A DNA stretch of 64,000 nucleotides from Microbacteriaceae bacterium (GTDB lineage: Bacteria; Actinomycetota; Actinomycetes; Actinomycetales; Microbacteriaceae), in assembly GCA_025464995.1 (NCBI GenBank), contig JAODMO010000039.1, positions 20,674 through 84,673 of the forward strand, read 5' to 3'. The translations under genes and the position numbers were made by a program. This document shows, piece after piece, positions 1 through 9,564 of this stretch (position 1 is its first letter; each line of letters begins with the position of its first letter). The notes under the pieces are model-generated. The model saw nothing but the letters and a program-made list of their open reading frames with translations. It was not told the DNA's origin and did not search any database.

Positions 1-1951
1 CGCTCGACGTGGTCGTGTTGATCCATGTTTCTACGGTGAACGTGTTGTCTGCCCAGACGTACCCGCTCGAGGCGGCGAGCCCATCACTCGCGCCGCTGAA
101 CGCGGCGGCGGTGTCCGTATCGCCTTCAATCGCGCCGGCTTGGCCGAAGGAGACGCCGGCCCCGGCCGAGGCGTTGTAGCGACCCACGCTGTCGACCGCC
201 GTGCCGCCAGCCGCATCCCCGAGACGCCAGTAGTCGGTCGGCTGGTCGGCAATGACGCCCTTCGCATAGTTGCTCAGGGTGCCGGTCGTTGCGACGGTCG
301 CGGAAACGGTGGTTCCCCATCCGCTGTTGCCCATGGGGTCGATGGCGCGGATGCGGTAGCTATAGGTCTGGCCGGGTGCCAGGCCGGTGTCGACCCACGA
401 GATGGTCGGTCGGTTCCAGAAGCGGGCGCTTCTTGTGGTCGTGTACACCGGCGAAGCCGTGCGGCCGTCACGGATCACCTGGTACGTGAGCTGCTCGTTG
501 TCGCGGTCCCAATCGGCGGGCCAGGCGACGACCATGGTGCCCGGTGCTGTCGACTTGAGCGTGGGAACCAGGTTGTCGCCGGTGAGGCGCGGACCGTCGG
601 TGTTAGGCGCGATCGCCTTCGACGCGAACCGTACAAGCCCTTGCTGAGCCTTGCCGTTGACGGTCGTGAACTCGCCGCCGTAGACGACGTAGTCGGCGTT
701 CGCGTCGACGCTCCACGGGCCTTGGTACTGGCCGGTGAACGAACCGAGGTTGATGTCCGGGTACCAGTTGAGCGCCGTCGGGGCCGGTGTACCGGCCCAG
801 TTCGCGTACCCGAGAGGCTCGGCCGTGAGGGTTCCCGTCGTTTCCTTCGAGAACGCTAGAGCGCGGTGGAACGTCGACGGGTCGGTCTGCGGGAAGTCTC
901 CCACGTTGCCGCAGTAGTGGGGGTGACCGGCGATGTACACGCTGTCCGCCGTCGCGGCGATCGAGTACTCGTCCCCGTGGCAGTCTTGAACCCACTTGAC
1001 TTCTCCGCCGCCCCAACTCGCGCGAAACGCTCCCTCGAGGTTGCCGCCGGCGCCGAAGACGTAGCCTGTGCCATAGACGCTGTCCGCGTCGGAGTCGAGG
1101 CTGTAAACCGCGGAATTCAGGCCGGCGTTTCGCACGCTTCCGTTCGCCGCCCAAGGCAGCGACGCACCCGAGGAGGCATCGACAGCACCGAGGCCGTACC
1201 CCGGATTGCCTGAGCCGTTGAGGGTCGTGAAGTCGCCAGCGATCACAACCTTGGAGAGGTCAGGGGACACCACCATGGCATAAGCGCGGCCGCCGTCGAG
1301 CACCGGGGCCCAAGGCGTCGGGGTGCCGTTCGACGCCGAGATCGCCGCAGCGCCGACGCGGGCGACACCCTTCACGGACGAGAATGCGCCGCCGATGTAG
1401 ACGGTCGAGTTGGTTGCAGCGACGGTGTACACGCGATTGTTCGCTGTCGCAGTGAACGCGGCGTTCAGCCCACCAGAAGCGGTGTCGAACGCGGCGATGC
1501 GGTTCTTGGTCACACCGTTCACGGTGGTGAACTCGCCGACCGCGTAGATCTTGCTGCCGTCAGGCGAGGCATCGAGTTGGCGCACCTGCGCGTTGAGTGT
1601 CGGCGCCCAAGAAAGCAACGCGCCCGTGGAGAGGTTGTACGCCAGCAGGTACGTACGAGCCACTTCGTTCACTCCAGCCGCTGAGCCGGCGGGTCGGGCC
1701 TTCGTGAAGTCGCCGGCGACGTACACCGTCGACCCCACGATCTCCTGATCCCACACCACCCCGTTGATCTGCGGAGCGGCCAGGGCGTCGGATGACACCG
1801 TGGCCGGATCCGTCACCACAGGTGGAACAGTGTCGGCCGCGGCTGCCGTTCCAGGGACAAAAGCGAGCAGGGCGGAAATAACTGCGATGGTCGTTGCGGA
1901 CGCCACTAGGGTCTGGCGTCGCGTCGACACAGGGTTGGGTGAACCCATCAT
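1..1951 (-). CDS. Secreted beta-propeller/Fn3/LamG protein, C-terminus cut by window edge
   Basis: The frame reads leftward from ATG 1951 (a second ATG follows at 1948) and is still open at base 1, so over 650 residues are visible and the C-terminus is missing. Residues 1-38 look like a signal peptide, with an Arg-Arg pair (STRRQTL), a hydrophobic core and an Ala-rich end, so Tat export is possible. About residues 60-430 carry repeats of the type V-x-G-x-F-T-x-V-N-G, typical of a beta-propeller. A fibronectin-III-like module follows (about 455-555) and a LamG/concanavalin fold begins near 560 (VETWIN near 637). It is a close paralogue of the next gene and has the same module order. It probably acts outside the cell in adhesion or glycan binding; that is inference. 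No catalytic motif was recognised. Confidence 0.8.
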   Translation of the reverse strand, partial: MMGSPNPVSTRRQTLVASATTIAVISALLAFVPGTAAAADTVPPVVTDPATVSSDALAAPQINGVVWDQEIVGSTVYVAGDFTKARPAGSAAGVNEVARTYLLAYNLSTGALLSWAPTLNAQVRQLDASPDGSKIYAVGEFTTVNGVTKNRIAAFDTASGGLNAAFTATANNRVYTVAATNSTVYIGGAFSSVKGVARVGAAAISASNGTPTPWAPVLDGGRAYAMVVSPDLSKVVIAGDFTTLNGSGNPGYGLGAVDASSGASLPWAANGSVRNAGLNSAVYSLDSDADSVYGTGYVFGAGGNLEGAFRASWGGGEVKWVQDCHGDEYSIAATADSVYIAGHPHYCGNVGDFPQTDPSTFHRALAFSKETTGTLTAEPLGYANWAGTPAPTALNWYPDINLGSFTGQYQGPWSVDANADYVVYGGEFTTVNGKAQQGLVRFASKAIAPNTDGPRLTGDNLVPTLKSTAPGTMVVAWPADWDRDNEQLTYQVIRDGRTASPVYTTTRSARFWNRPTISWVDTGLAPGQTYSYRIRAIDPMGNSGWGTTVSATVATTGTLSNYAKGVIADQPTDYWRLGDAAGGTAVDSVGRYNASAGAGVSFGQAGAIEGDTDTAAAFSGASDGLAASSGYVWADNTFTVETWINTTTSS

Positions 1952-2045
1952 GTCCTCAATCGGGTCTGGGCGAGTTTCGGGTTTCGCCTGATGGAGGCAG
2001 CATAGGGACCGAACGCACCCCCCCAAAAGGAGTACAGGGGTAAAT

Positions 2046-2063
2046 CACCCCCGAATTGGGGGT
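2046..2063 (-). promoter_or_regulatory. CCCC...GGGG inverted repeat upstream of the first secreted-protein gene
   Basis: On the minus strand this reads ACCCCCAATTCGGGGGTG, with 6-base arms. It lies 95-112 nt upstream of ATG 1951. A closely similar sequence in the same orientation relative to its downstream gene occurs at 6211-6228. It could be an operator or a transcript hairpin. The binding protein is unknown. Confidence 0.4.
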
Positions 2064-2110
2064 CGGCGCGTATGAGACGGGCTCGATTATTGGCGACCGG
2101 GACGGCGTCT

Positions 2111-5100
2111 TCACTGCACCGTCGCTGCAGAAAAGTCGTCATACCGAACCGTTATCGGCCCATTGGTCGCGCCGGATGACAGATAGCCCTCGAGGCCGAC
2201 TGATCCCGCAGATTGCAGGGCTGCCGTGGCATCCGTCGCCGTCAATTGCCACGCCGCGGGTTCCGCGCCGCCAGCCGCCCACGTCTTCGCCCGCAGACTG
2301 GTCGGATTGGTCCCCGTCACCTGAACCCGCAACGCGATGGCGCTTCCCGGTAGATAGGTGAGACCGGGGATCGTCGTGTTGGCAAGCACCGTCGACGAAC
2401 TGCTGAGGAGCTGCAGCCCCACGGTTGCGTCCGGCAGGAAGCGCAGTCGCCCTTGGTAGAAGCCACTCGTGCCCTGTCTGCCGATAGCGCCGGCCGACAC
2501 GCCACCACCGGTGGTCAGCTTGTCGACCGAGATCTTGACCGACACGTCTGCAGAAAGAGTCGATATGGCGCTGAGCAGCGATCGCCTCGTCGCAGATGCA
2601 GTGTGCAGCGCCGCCCCTGAACCCCCGTTGACGACGAAGTTGGTTCCAATCGCCCCCGCCCACGTGCCGCCGATCTGGGCGTTGCCCCAGCCGGAGGTGG
2701 ATTGGCGTTCGAACGTGTCGGACGCAAGCGGCGTAGGCCCGCCGGTGCCCCCGCCGGTGACTGCGACACTACGGCTCGTCGACCCGGTCGCGCCGTCATC
2801 GTCGGTCACCGTGAGCCTCACAGTGTACGTTCCCGCCGCGGCGTAGCTGTGACTCGCGGTTCGGCCGGCGCTCGCCGAGCCGTCGCCCCATGACCAAGCC
2901 CATGACGTGATCGCACCGTCCGTATCGGTCGACGAGGATCCATCGGCGGAGATCGAGAGTCCGTCCACCGCGGTCGTGAGAGATGCGGTCGGCGGCAGGT
3001 TCACTGCGCCGCCGGTGCCTAATTGGAAGTGCTGGGCCACCTTGCTGGCGGGGAGGACGGTCTTATAGACGGCGACCTCGTCGAGGTCGCCCGCGAAGTT
3101 GGCATTGCCGGCAGGCGTCGAGTCTCCTCCGATCTTCCAGTACCCCCAGAATCCGCGCGCGTAGGTGGTTGAGTCGCGGGTGGCCACAAGCGAGCCGTCA
3201 ACGTAGAGCTTCATGCCATCCGGCCCCACGGTGGCGACGGCGTGGTGCCAGACGCCGTCGGCATAGCTGGCGGGACTCTGGATGGTGCGCATTGCGGAGT
3301 CGTACACCGACCACGAGACCCTGCCGCCGCTGAGATACAGCGACTGGTCGATAGTCGATGAGTTGCCCGTCACGGCGCTGCTGCTTCCGAACCCGATCAT
3401 CTTGCCGCTCGCTGAGGTGGTACTGAACCACGTCTCGATCGACATGCTGTCGTCTGAGTAGACGTCGGGCGAGGTCGCGATGCGCCCCTCGTCCGTGCCG
3501 TTGAAACGTGATGCCGTGTTCGAGTCGCCGGCAATGGCGCCTTGGATGCCGCGACTGACGCCAGACCCGGCGGTGCCGTTCACCGCCCGGATGGTGCTCA
3601 CCGTCTGGGTCGCGTTGCCCACGGGGCCGAGGTGATTGGTCACGGTCGTTCCGGCCGACTCGCCTAGACGATAGTAGAAAGTCGGGCTGTCGGTGGTCAC
3701 GGCAATGGCGTAGGGGCTGTACGTGCCCGAGGTCGCCGTGGTCTGAGAGATCGTATTCGTCCAAGCGACGTTGCCGAACGCGTCCGTCGCGCTCACGCGA
3801 TAGCTGTAAGCGGTCCCGGGGCTCCGTCCCGTGTCCACCCAAGCGAGCGTCGGCTGATCCCAGAATCGGGAGGATCCGGTGGTCGTGTAGACGGGCAAGG
3901 CGGTGTTGCCGTTCCGGATGACGCGGTAGGTCAGTTGCTCGCTATCCCGGTCGGTGTTGGCCGGCCAGCTGAGTCGCACAGTGCTGGCGGAGTCTGACGC
4001 CGTGGTGAGCGGCCAATTGCCGCCGCTGAGCTGCGGCCCCTGGCGATTGGGAGCGATCGCCGGAATAGCGAACCGCGACAAGCCCTGCTGCCCGACGCCG
4101 TTCACCTGCGTGAACTCGCCCGCGAACAGAACGTACTGGGAGTTCGTCTGCACAGTCCAGGCGCCTTGGTACTGGCCGGTGAACGAGCCGGCGTTGATGT
4201 TCGGGAAGAATGCCAGCTGCTGCGTCGCAGGCATCCCCGATTGCAGGTCCTGCCGCACGGTCCCCGCTGGCTCCTTCGCGTAGGCCAGACCGCGCATGTT
4301 GATCAACGGCTCGTTCTGCGGGAAGCCGCCGATCCACTGACACTGATGGGAGTGACCGGCGACATACACAGCACCGCCTTGTGAGGCGGCGCTGTAATTA
4401 TCTCCGCGGCAGTCCGCCACCCACAGCAGAGTCCCGTCGTTCCACGACATCCGGAATGTACCTTCCGTATTTCCGCCCGTGCCGAAGATGTAGCCGGATC
4501 CGTAGACGCTGTCGCCGTCGGACGAGAGGCCGTAGACGGCCGACTCGGATCCCGCATTTCGAATCTGGCTGTTGGCGGCCCAGGGAAGATTCGAGCCCGC
4601 GGTGGCCGTGACTGCTCCCATGCCATACCCCGGATTCGTGCTGTCGTTGAGGCTCGTGAAGCTGCCGGCGATCACCACCTTGCTTCCGTCGGGGGACACC
4701 TCCATGCCGTAGGCGCGCCCGCCCGCGAGCACCGGCGCCCAGGGCGTGATCGCCCCGGTCGCGACGCTGGCGGCAGCAGCGTGCCCGCCGCGCGAAACTC
4801 CGGCTGCCTGGCTGAAGTTTCCCGCGAAGAAGACGGTGCTTGCGCTCGCAGTGACGGCGAAGACCTCTCCGTTGGCCGAGGCGCTGAAATTGCCGTCGAC
4901 GGCGCCGCTCGCGGTGTCGAAGGCCACCACGCGATTGTGGGCCACTCCGTTCACAGTCGTGAACGCCCCGACCGCGTACAGGCGGCTGCCATCGGGCGAC
5001 GAGTCCATAGCGCGCACTTGTCCGTTGACTGCCGGTGCCCAGTTGGTGAGTGCGCCCGTGCTCAGGCTGTACGACAGCAGATGGCTACGGACGACCTCCG

Positions 5101-5362
5101 AACTTCCGGATGGTGCGCCGGCCGGTCGCGCCCGAGTGAAGTTGCCCGCGACGAATACCGTGTCGCCCACAATCTGCTGATCCCACACGACCCCGTTGAT
5201 CTGTGCCGTGGGCAGCGAGTCGGCAGAGACCGTCTGGGGCACCTGCGCGGTCGGCGCCGTATCGGCCCACGACGATTCGACGCTGGTGAAAGAGGCGCCG
5301 AGTAAGCCTCCGAGCGCCAGACAACACAGAATCCGGTTGTGATTTGAACGTGTCGGGACCAT
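2111..5362 (-). CDS. Secreted beta-propeller/Fn3/LamG/PKD multidomain protein
   Basis: This 1083-residue protein starts at ATG 5362. Residues 1-33 form a signal peptide. Residues 50-440 contain VxGxFT-type repeats of a beta-propeller, with a conserved C-x-G-D-x-Y-S and A-G-H-x-H-x-C pair also present in the neighbouring paralogue. A fibronectin-III-like module spans about 450-545 and a LamG jelly-roll about 555-800. A PKD domain follows at about 803-895 (WSWGDGS, YTVRLTVTDDDG). The C-terminal beta-sandwich (900-1083) ends in a YDDFSA motif. There is no LPXTG sorting signal or C-terminal membrane anchor, so it is probably released or held non-covalently. Lying beside polysaccharide genes, it may bind or organise surface glycan; that is inference. 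Confidence 0.85.
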   Translation of the reverse strand: MVPTRSNHNRILCCLALGGLLGASFTSVESSWADTAPTAQVPQTVSADSLPTAQINGVVWDQQIVGDTVFVAGNFTRARPAGAPSGSSEVVRSHLLSYSLSTGALTNWAPAVNGQVRAMDSSPDGSRLYAVGAFTTVNGVAHNRVVAFDTASGAVDGNFSASANGEVFAVTASASTVFFAGNFSQAAGVSRGGHAAAASVATGAITPWAPVLAGGRAYGMEVSPDGSKVVIAGSFTSLNDSTNPGYGMGAVTATAGSNLPWAANSQIRNAGSESAVYGLSSDGDSVYGSGYIFGTGGNTEGTFRMSWNDGTLLWVADCRGDNYSAASQGGAVYVAGHSHQCQWIGGFPQNEPLINMRGLAYAKEPAGTVRQDLQSGMPATQQLAFFPNINAGSFTGQYQGAWTVQTNSQYVLFAGEFTQVNGVGQQGLSRFAIPAIAPNRQGPQLSGGNWPLTTASDSASTVRLSWPANTDRDSEQLTYRVIRNGNTALPVYTTTGSSRFWDQPTLAWVDTGRSPGTAYSYRVSATDAFGNVAWTNTISQTTATSGTYSPYAIAVTTDSPTFYYRLGESAGTTVTNHLGPVGNATQTVSTIRAVNGTAGSGVSRGIQGAIAGDSNTASRFNGTDEGRIATSPDVYSDDSMSIETWFSTTSASGKMIGFGSSSAVTGNSSTIDQSLYLSGGRVSWSVYDSAMRTIQSPASYADGVWHHAVATVGPDGMKLYVDGSLVATRDSTTYARGFWGYWKIGGDSTPAGNANFAGDLDEVAVYKTVLPASKVAQHFQLGTGGAVNLPPTASLTTAVDGLSISADGSSSTDTDGAITSWAWSWGDGSASAGRTASHSYAAAGTYTVRLTVTDDDGATGSTSRSVAVTGGGTGGPTPLASDTFERQSTSGWGNAQIGGTWAGAIGTNFVVNGGSGAALHTASATRRSLLSAISTLSADVSVKISVDKLTTGGGVSAGAIGRQGTSGFYQGRLRFLPDATVGLQLLSSSSTVLANTTIPGLTYLPGSAIALRVQVTGTNPTSLRAKTWAAGGAEPAAWQLTATDATAALQSAGSVGLEGYLSSGATNGPITVRYDDFSAATVQ

Positions 5363-5479
5363 GAGCTGCCTCGATGCAGGTCGGGCAAGCCCTTCGGGTG
5401 GGCAGCCGGGTTGGCCGACAGCGTAGTAGCGGCCTTCGGTGACTGTAAAGCCCCGGATTTCGGAAATGGACCGGAGTGA

Positions 5480-6148
5480 CTAAGCGGGCACCCCGCCCTC
5501 GAAGACCAGCGCGGGAACGTCCACGGCGTAGTCCACGATGATGCGAACGTTCTGGCGCCGCTCGGACGGAATGGTGAAGATATAAACCCCTGTTGCGGCC
5601 TGCCCCGGCGCCACGGACGCCGGCATCGGGGACGAGCCCGGCTCTCCGAGCTCGAGTGCCGGGGTCTGGTCTGGTTGAAAGTATGCCGTCACCACGGTGG
5701 TCGTCAGGTCGACGGTGTCTTCGGTCGAGTTGGTGACCTCGACCGTGACGCGAATGGATGGTGCCGACACCTCGCCCGGCGCGCGCGCCTCGCCGTCCAC
5801 GGCCTCGAGCTTCGTGATCGCGGCGGTGACGCCGGGCAAGATGGCGGCCGGCTGGTCGATGGGCACTGGGGCGGAAGGCTCGGCGGCAGCCGGCGGAGCC
5901 GCGGAATCCGTGGGCTCTGGCGGGGTGATCGCGCTATCCGTCGCCGTAGGCGTCGAGCTCGGTGCGTCGGCGCGATCGCGAGAGGCGGGTATACCCGACG
6001 TTCCGCTCAGCACGATGGCGGCGATCGCCACTCCGGCCGCCAGCACGACACTGGCCGCCACGATGGACTTGCGGCGCGTGCTCCAAGCCCGCGGGCCGAC
6101 GTCGGGCTGTGGGTCCTGCTTCGGGGGGCGGGGCTCCTCGGTGGCCAT
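5480..6148 (-). CDS. Membrane-anchored extracytoplasmic protein with DUF4352-like domain
   Basis: ATG 6148 is chosen because TCAGGAGC precedes it; the longer open frame upstream lacks support. The 222-residue protein has a short Pro-rich cytoplasmic start. One transmembrane segment lies at about 27-48 (SIVAASVVLAAGVAIAAIVL). A Pro/Ala/Asp/Thr-rich linker of about 60 residues follows. The C-terminal beta-rich domain (about 110-222) has an ITKLEAVDGEA start and a VEVTNSTEDTVDL segment, resembling the immunoglobulin-like DUF4352 family; that match is from memory. It lies between the secreted proteins and the glycosyltransferase locus, and its role is unknown. Confidence 0.7.
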   Translation of the reverse strand: MATEEPRPPKQDPQPDVGPRAWSTRRKSIVAASVVLAAGVAIAAIVLSGTSGIPASRDRADAPSSTPTATDSAITPPEPTDSAAPPAAAEPSAPVPIDQPAAILPGVTAAITKLEAVDGEARAPGEVSAPSIRVTVEVTNSTEDTVDLTTTVVTAYFQPDQTPALELGEPGSSPMPASVAPGQAATGVYIFTIPSERRQNVRIIVDYAVDVPALVFEGGVPA

Positions 6149-6210
6149 CGGGGCTCCTGAAATTAGAGGGTGAACTTGGCACAGCAAAGCACTTAACCTC
6201 GTTGTGGAGT

Positions 6211-6228
6211 ACCCCACGTTCGGGGGTG
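6211..6228 (+). promoter_or_regulatory. CCCC...GGGG inverted repeat between divergent genes
   Basis: It reads ACCCCACGTTCGGGGGTG and lies 132-149 nt upstream of the glycosyltransferase start at 6360 and 63-80 nt upstream of ATG 6148. Fourteen of eighteen positions match the motif at 2046-2063 read in the same sense. An adjoining G-T-A-C-T-C-C on the minus strand is also shared with the first site. Confidence 0.4.
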
Positions 6229-6359
6229 TTTGACGACGAGCAAGCTCACGTAGACTCCACAGCCATCCCGGTCGACGGCGACCCCCGCAGCCGTAAGCGT
6301 GACGCAGCCTTGTGCCGAGCGCCGCGACGGCTCTGGAAACAGGAGTGTGACAGCCCGAC

Positions 6360-7562
6360 ATGACGCGCGAACCCCCTAGCTCCTTCAGCCGACCGACGGT
6401 GCGCATTCTCGGCACGCACGGCGTGCCGGCTGCTTACGGGGGATTCGAGACCGCCGCCGAGAATGTCGGGCTCTACCTCCGCGACAAGGGATGGCGCGTC
6501 ATCGTCTACTGCCAGACGACAGGCAGCGGACCGGTCGAAGAGGACGAGTGGAATGGGCTCGAGCGGGTGACGATTCCGGTCGCGCGTGACGGCTGGCTCG
6601 CGACATCAGAGTTCGACCTGCGCTCCATTCAGCACGCCTCCCGGTTCCGCGACGTGTGCTTGACCTTCGGCTACAACACTGCCGTCTTCAATATCATCCA
6701 GCGGCTCAAGGGAATTCCCAACGTCATCAACATGGACGGCATCGAGTGGTCGCGCGCGCGGTGGGGCAAGCCGCGACAGGCAATCCTGTGGGTCAATGAG
6801 CGCATCGCGTGCTGGGTCGGCAACGATCTCATCGCCGACCACCCCGAGATCGAGATTTATCTCGCCACGCGGGCTCGGCGGTCGAAGATCACGACCGTGA
6901 CCTATGGCGCCCATGCGATCAGCGAGGCTCCGACCGAGCCGGTCACCGCCCGTGGGCTCACGCCGGGCCAGTACCTCACGCTCATCTGCCGGCCGATCCC
7001 TGAGAACTCGATCATGGAGCTCGTGACGGGGTTCTCTTCGCAACGGCGCGGCCATACCTTGGCAATCCTTGGCGATTACCGCCCGGATTCGGACGATTAT
7101 CACCGGGCTGTCGTCGAGGCGGCGAGTGACGAGGTGGTCTTCCTCGGCAGCATCTACGATCCTGCTGAGGTTGCGGCTCTGCGGTTTCATTCCAGCGGAT
7201 ACCTTCACGGTCACACCGTCGGCGGCACGAACCCCTCCCTTGTGGAAGCGCTCGCGGCTGGCAACCCGGTCATTGCTCATGACAACCCCTATAACCGCTG
7301 GGTCGCGGGCGAGGGTGCACTGTACTTCACCTCGGCGCGGGACGCCTCGGAGCTCATCGGCGAAGCTCTCGGCAACCCAGCGCTGCGCGAACGCCTTGGT
7401 GCCGCGAGCCGCGTGCGGCACGCGCAGGAATTCACATGGGAGCACGTTGCCGGTCAGTACGAGAAGCTGCTTCGCCGTCATGTGAGGCTCCGCGCAGCCA
7501 CTCGCGCTTCCGGTGCAAGCGCCAACCTTCCCGACCCCAATCTCTCGAAGGAGACCACGTGA
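6360..7562 (+). CDS. GT4 glycosyltransferase, DUF1972 / Cps2T-like rhamnosyltransferase family
   Basis: This 400-residue protein starts at ATG 6360. The N-terminal signature G-T-H-G-V-P-A-x-Y-G-G-F-E-T at residues 18-31 is the hallmark of the DUF1972 family, which includes beta-1,4-rhamnosyltransferase Cps2T. The C-terminal GT-B half has the donor-site region H-x-V-G-G-T-N-P-S-L-V-E-A near 280-295. It probably transfers a sugar, plausibly rhamnose, from a nucleotide donor to a lipid-linked polysaccharide on the inner face of the membrane. Its stop overlaps the next gene's GTG start, so it heads a tight three-gene operon. The exact donor and acceptor are inference. Confidence 0.85.
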   Translation: MTREPPSSFSRPTVRILGTHGVPAAYGGFETAAENVGLYLRDKGWRVIVYCQTTGSGPVEEDEWNGLERVTIPVARDGWLATSEFDLRSIQHASRFRDVCLTFGYNTAVFNIIQRLKGIPNVINMDGIEWSRARWGKPRQAILWVNERIACWVGNDLIADHPEIEIYLATRARRSKITTVTYGAHAISEAPTEPVTARGLTPGQYLTLICRPIPENSIMELVTGFSSQRRGHTLAILGDYRPDSDDYHRAVVEAASDEVVFLGSIYDPAEVAALRFHSSGYLHGHTVGGTNPSLVEALAAGNPVIAHDNPYNRWVAGEGALYFTSARDASELIGEALGNPALRERLGAASRVRHAQEFTWEHVAGQYEKLLRRHVRLRAATRASGASANLPDPNLSKETT

Positions 7563-8650
7563 TAAGACTCGGAGTCGTAGGGCTGGGCAAGATGGGGCTC
7601 TCGCATCTCGCAATGGTACGTGCGCACCCCCACGTGAGCGTCGACGCGGTTGTTGATTCCGCGGGCTACATCCTCGATGTGCTTTCGAAGTACACGGGAC
7701 TGACGACGTTCACCGACTACGAGTCGATGCTCGACCAGGCCGACCTCGACGCCATCCTCATCGCCACGCCGACTCGCTTCCATGGGCCGATGGTGCGCTC
7801 AGCGCTGGAACGTGGGCTTCACGTCTTCTGCGAGAAGCCCCTGTGCCTCACATCGCAGGAGTCGCTCGAGCTTGCGGCGCTCGCCGAAGAGAAGGGACTC
7901 ATCACGCAGGTCGGTTACCACAATCGATTCGTCGGCGCGTTCCGCGAGGTCAAGTCGCTGCTCGACGCGGGCGCAATAGGACGAGTCACCCACATCCTCG
8001 CCGAGGCATACGGGCCGGTCGTGCTCAAGTCAAAGGGTTCGACGTGGCGCAGTCAGCGCAACGAGGGCGGCGGGTGTCTCTACGACTATGCGGCGCATCC
8101 CGTGGATCTACTCAGCTGGTACGCGGGCACACCGCTGGGCGTCGGTGGCACCATCCTCGGGAGCGTGTTCTCGGAGAATACGGAGGACGAAGTCTTCTCG
8201 ACCCTGTATTACCCCGACAACGTGAGCGCCCAACTGTCGGTCAACTGGTCAGACGAGTCATACCGGAAGATGACGACACGAATCTCCATCACGGGTACTG
8301 CGGGCCGCATCTTCGCGGACCGCCAGGAGGTGCAGGTATATCTGCGCGACTCGGCCCCGGAGATCGAAGGCTACGACAAGGGTTGGAACGTGAGGTACAC
8401 GACAGAGCTCACCGAGAACGTCTGGTTCTATCTGCGGGGCGAGGAATACAGCGCCCAGCTCGATCACTTCGTGACGCGCATAGAGAGAAACGACGGCGAC
8501 GGCATCAACACTTTCGCCAGCGCCGCCGTCACAGACCGCGTGCTCGAGTTGTTGACGATAGACGCGGCAGCCGGTCCGGCGACGACCAACGCCGAGGCCG
8601 TGAACAACGCACCAGCTGCGCCGAGGCGCAGCCTTCTGAGGAGACGCTGA
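7559..8650 (+). CDS. Gfo/Idh/MocA family NAD(P)-dependent oxidoreductase
   Basis: GTG 7559 is chosen because AAGGAGA lies just upstream and it overlaps the previous stop by 4 nt. The 363-residue product has a Rossmann dinucleotide-binding motif G-L-G-K-M-G at 8-13 and the family lysine in EKPL at 92-95. It also has the GGGCLYDYAAHPVD segment (170-183), whose His180 and Asp183 sit where family members bind substrate. These enzymes oxidise or reduce sugars and inositols. Here it probably makes or modifies a nucleotide sugar or polyol for the surface polymer. The substrate cannot be read from sequence. The tail (about 340-363) is Ala/Arg-rich. Confidence 0.85.
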   Translation: MIRLGVVGLGKMGLSHLAMVRAHPHVSVDAVVDSAGYILDVLSKYTGLTTFTDYESMLDQADLDAILIATPTRFHGPMVRSALERGLHVFCEKPLCLTSQESLELAALAEEKGLITQVGYHNRFVGAFREVKSLLDAGAIGRVTHILAEAYGPVVLKSKGSTWRSQRNEGGGCLYDYAAHPVDLLSWYAGTPLGVGGTILGSVFSENTEDEVFSTLYYPDNVSAQLSVNWSDESYRKMTTRISITGTAGRIFADRQEVQVYLRDSAPEIEGYDKGWNVRYTTELTENVWFYLRGEEYSAQLDHFVTRIERNDGDGINTFASAAVTDRVLELLTIDAAAGPATTNAEAVNNAPAAPRRSLLRRR

Positions 8651-9564
8651 TGAGTGAACAAGCCATGACGATCGGATCTGCGGACGGATTGGAGCCGCCG
8701 CGCATGGATCGCTTGCTGTTCGGCGACAACCAATTCTTCGGCGTGAACCACATGTCGGAGGAGAAGGCGAGGACGCAGGCCATGCGTTTCCAGGACCTCG
8801 ATGCAGTCATGGCGGTTCTGGACACTGCCTATGACGAAGGCATCCGTACCTTCATGTGCACGACACACGAGCGAATCGCAGAGGTTGCTGAGCGCGTTCG
8901 GCAGAATCCCGACCGTTACACCGATTTCCAGTTCTACCCGTGTATGCCCTACGCGCATAAATACGCCGACGCCGTAACTGAACACGGGATGCTTGGAGCG
9001 GTGCGCCGCTTCATGCCGGAGGAAGGATTGCTGAGCACGGTCGTACGCGGTGGAATGTCCCTGGCCCGCAAGGACGTCGAGGGCATCATCACCGTTCTCA
9101 TCGATGCGGAGCTGGCCCCGTTCCGGGGACTCTCCACCCCCGTCATCTGGCTGCAGAACGTCGTCGTCGACCTGCTGTTGGGCCTGGGTTTCACTGATGC
9201 CTTCACGATCTTCGCGCGACACGTCCGCGAGCGATACAACGCCGAGCCGGGCTTCATCACCATGAACCTGCCCATGTTGCTCAATACCCTCGACGAGGTC
9301 GGTATCGATAATCCCATCGTGTGCTCGAACATCAACAAGATCGGGTTCCGGATGTCGGGGGGCATCGAAGGCTACCAAGCCGCTCTCGAGGGGCGTCGGT
9401 TCCGCGCAGTCGCGATGTCGGTGTTTGCCTCCGGAGCGATACCGCCCCGCGAGGCCATCGAGTGGATCAGCGAACAACCGAACATCGAGTCGATCGTGTT
9501 CGGGGCCTCCGGTCGCGCCAACATCCGGAGCACTCGGGACCTCGTCGGCGAGTTCGACCGCTAG
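8650..9564 (+). CDS. Unfamiliar TIM-barrel-like protein in the polysaccharide operon
   Basis: This 304-residue protein begins at ATG 8650, overlapping the upstream TGA by 1 nt. It starts with LLFGDNQFFGVNH and has DTAYDEGIRTFMCTT at about 60-75, which looks like the second strand of an aldo-keto-reductase-like barrel. The C-terminal ASGAIPPREAIEWI and VFGASG segments also recall late barrel strands of that superfamily. The usual aldo-keto reductase tetrad (Asp-Tyr-Lys-His) could not be assigned, so an enzyme name is not justified. It is coupled to a Gfo/Idh/MocA oxidoreductase and a glycosyltransferase, suggesting a precursor-synthesis role. Its stop shares CTAG with the stop of the convergent gene. 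Confidence 0.7.
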   Translation: MSEQAMTIGSADGLEPPRMDRLLFGDNQFFGVNHMSEEKARTQAMRFQDLDAVMAVLDTAYDEGIRTFMCTTHERIAEVAERVRQNPDRYTDFQFYPCMPYAHKYADAVTEHGMLGAVRRFMPEEGLLSTVVRGGMSLARKDVEGIITVLIDAELAPFRGLSTPVIWLQNVVVDLLLGLGFTDAFTIFARHVRERYNAEPGFITMNLPMLLNTLDEVGIDNPIVCSNINKIGFRMSGGIEGYQAALEGRRFRAVAMSVFASGAIPPREAIEWISEQPNIESIVFGASGRANIRSTRDLVGEFDR

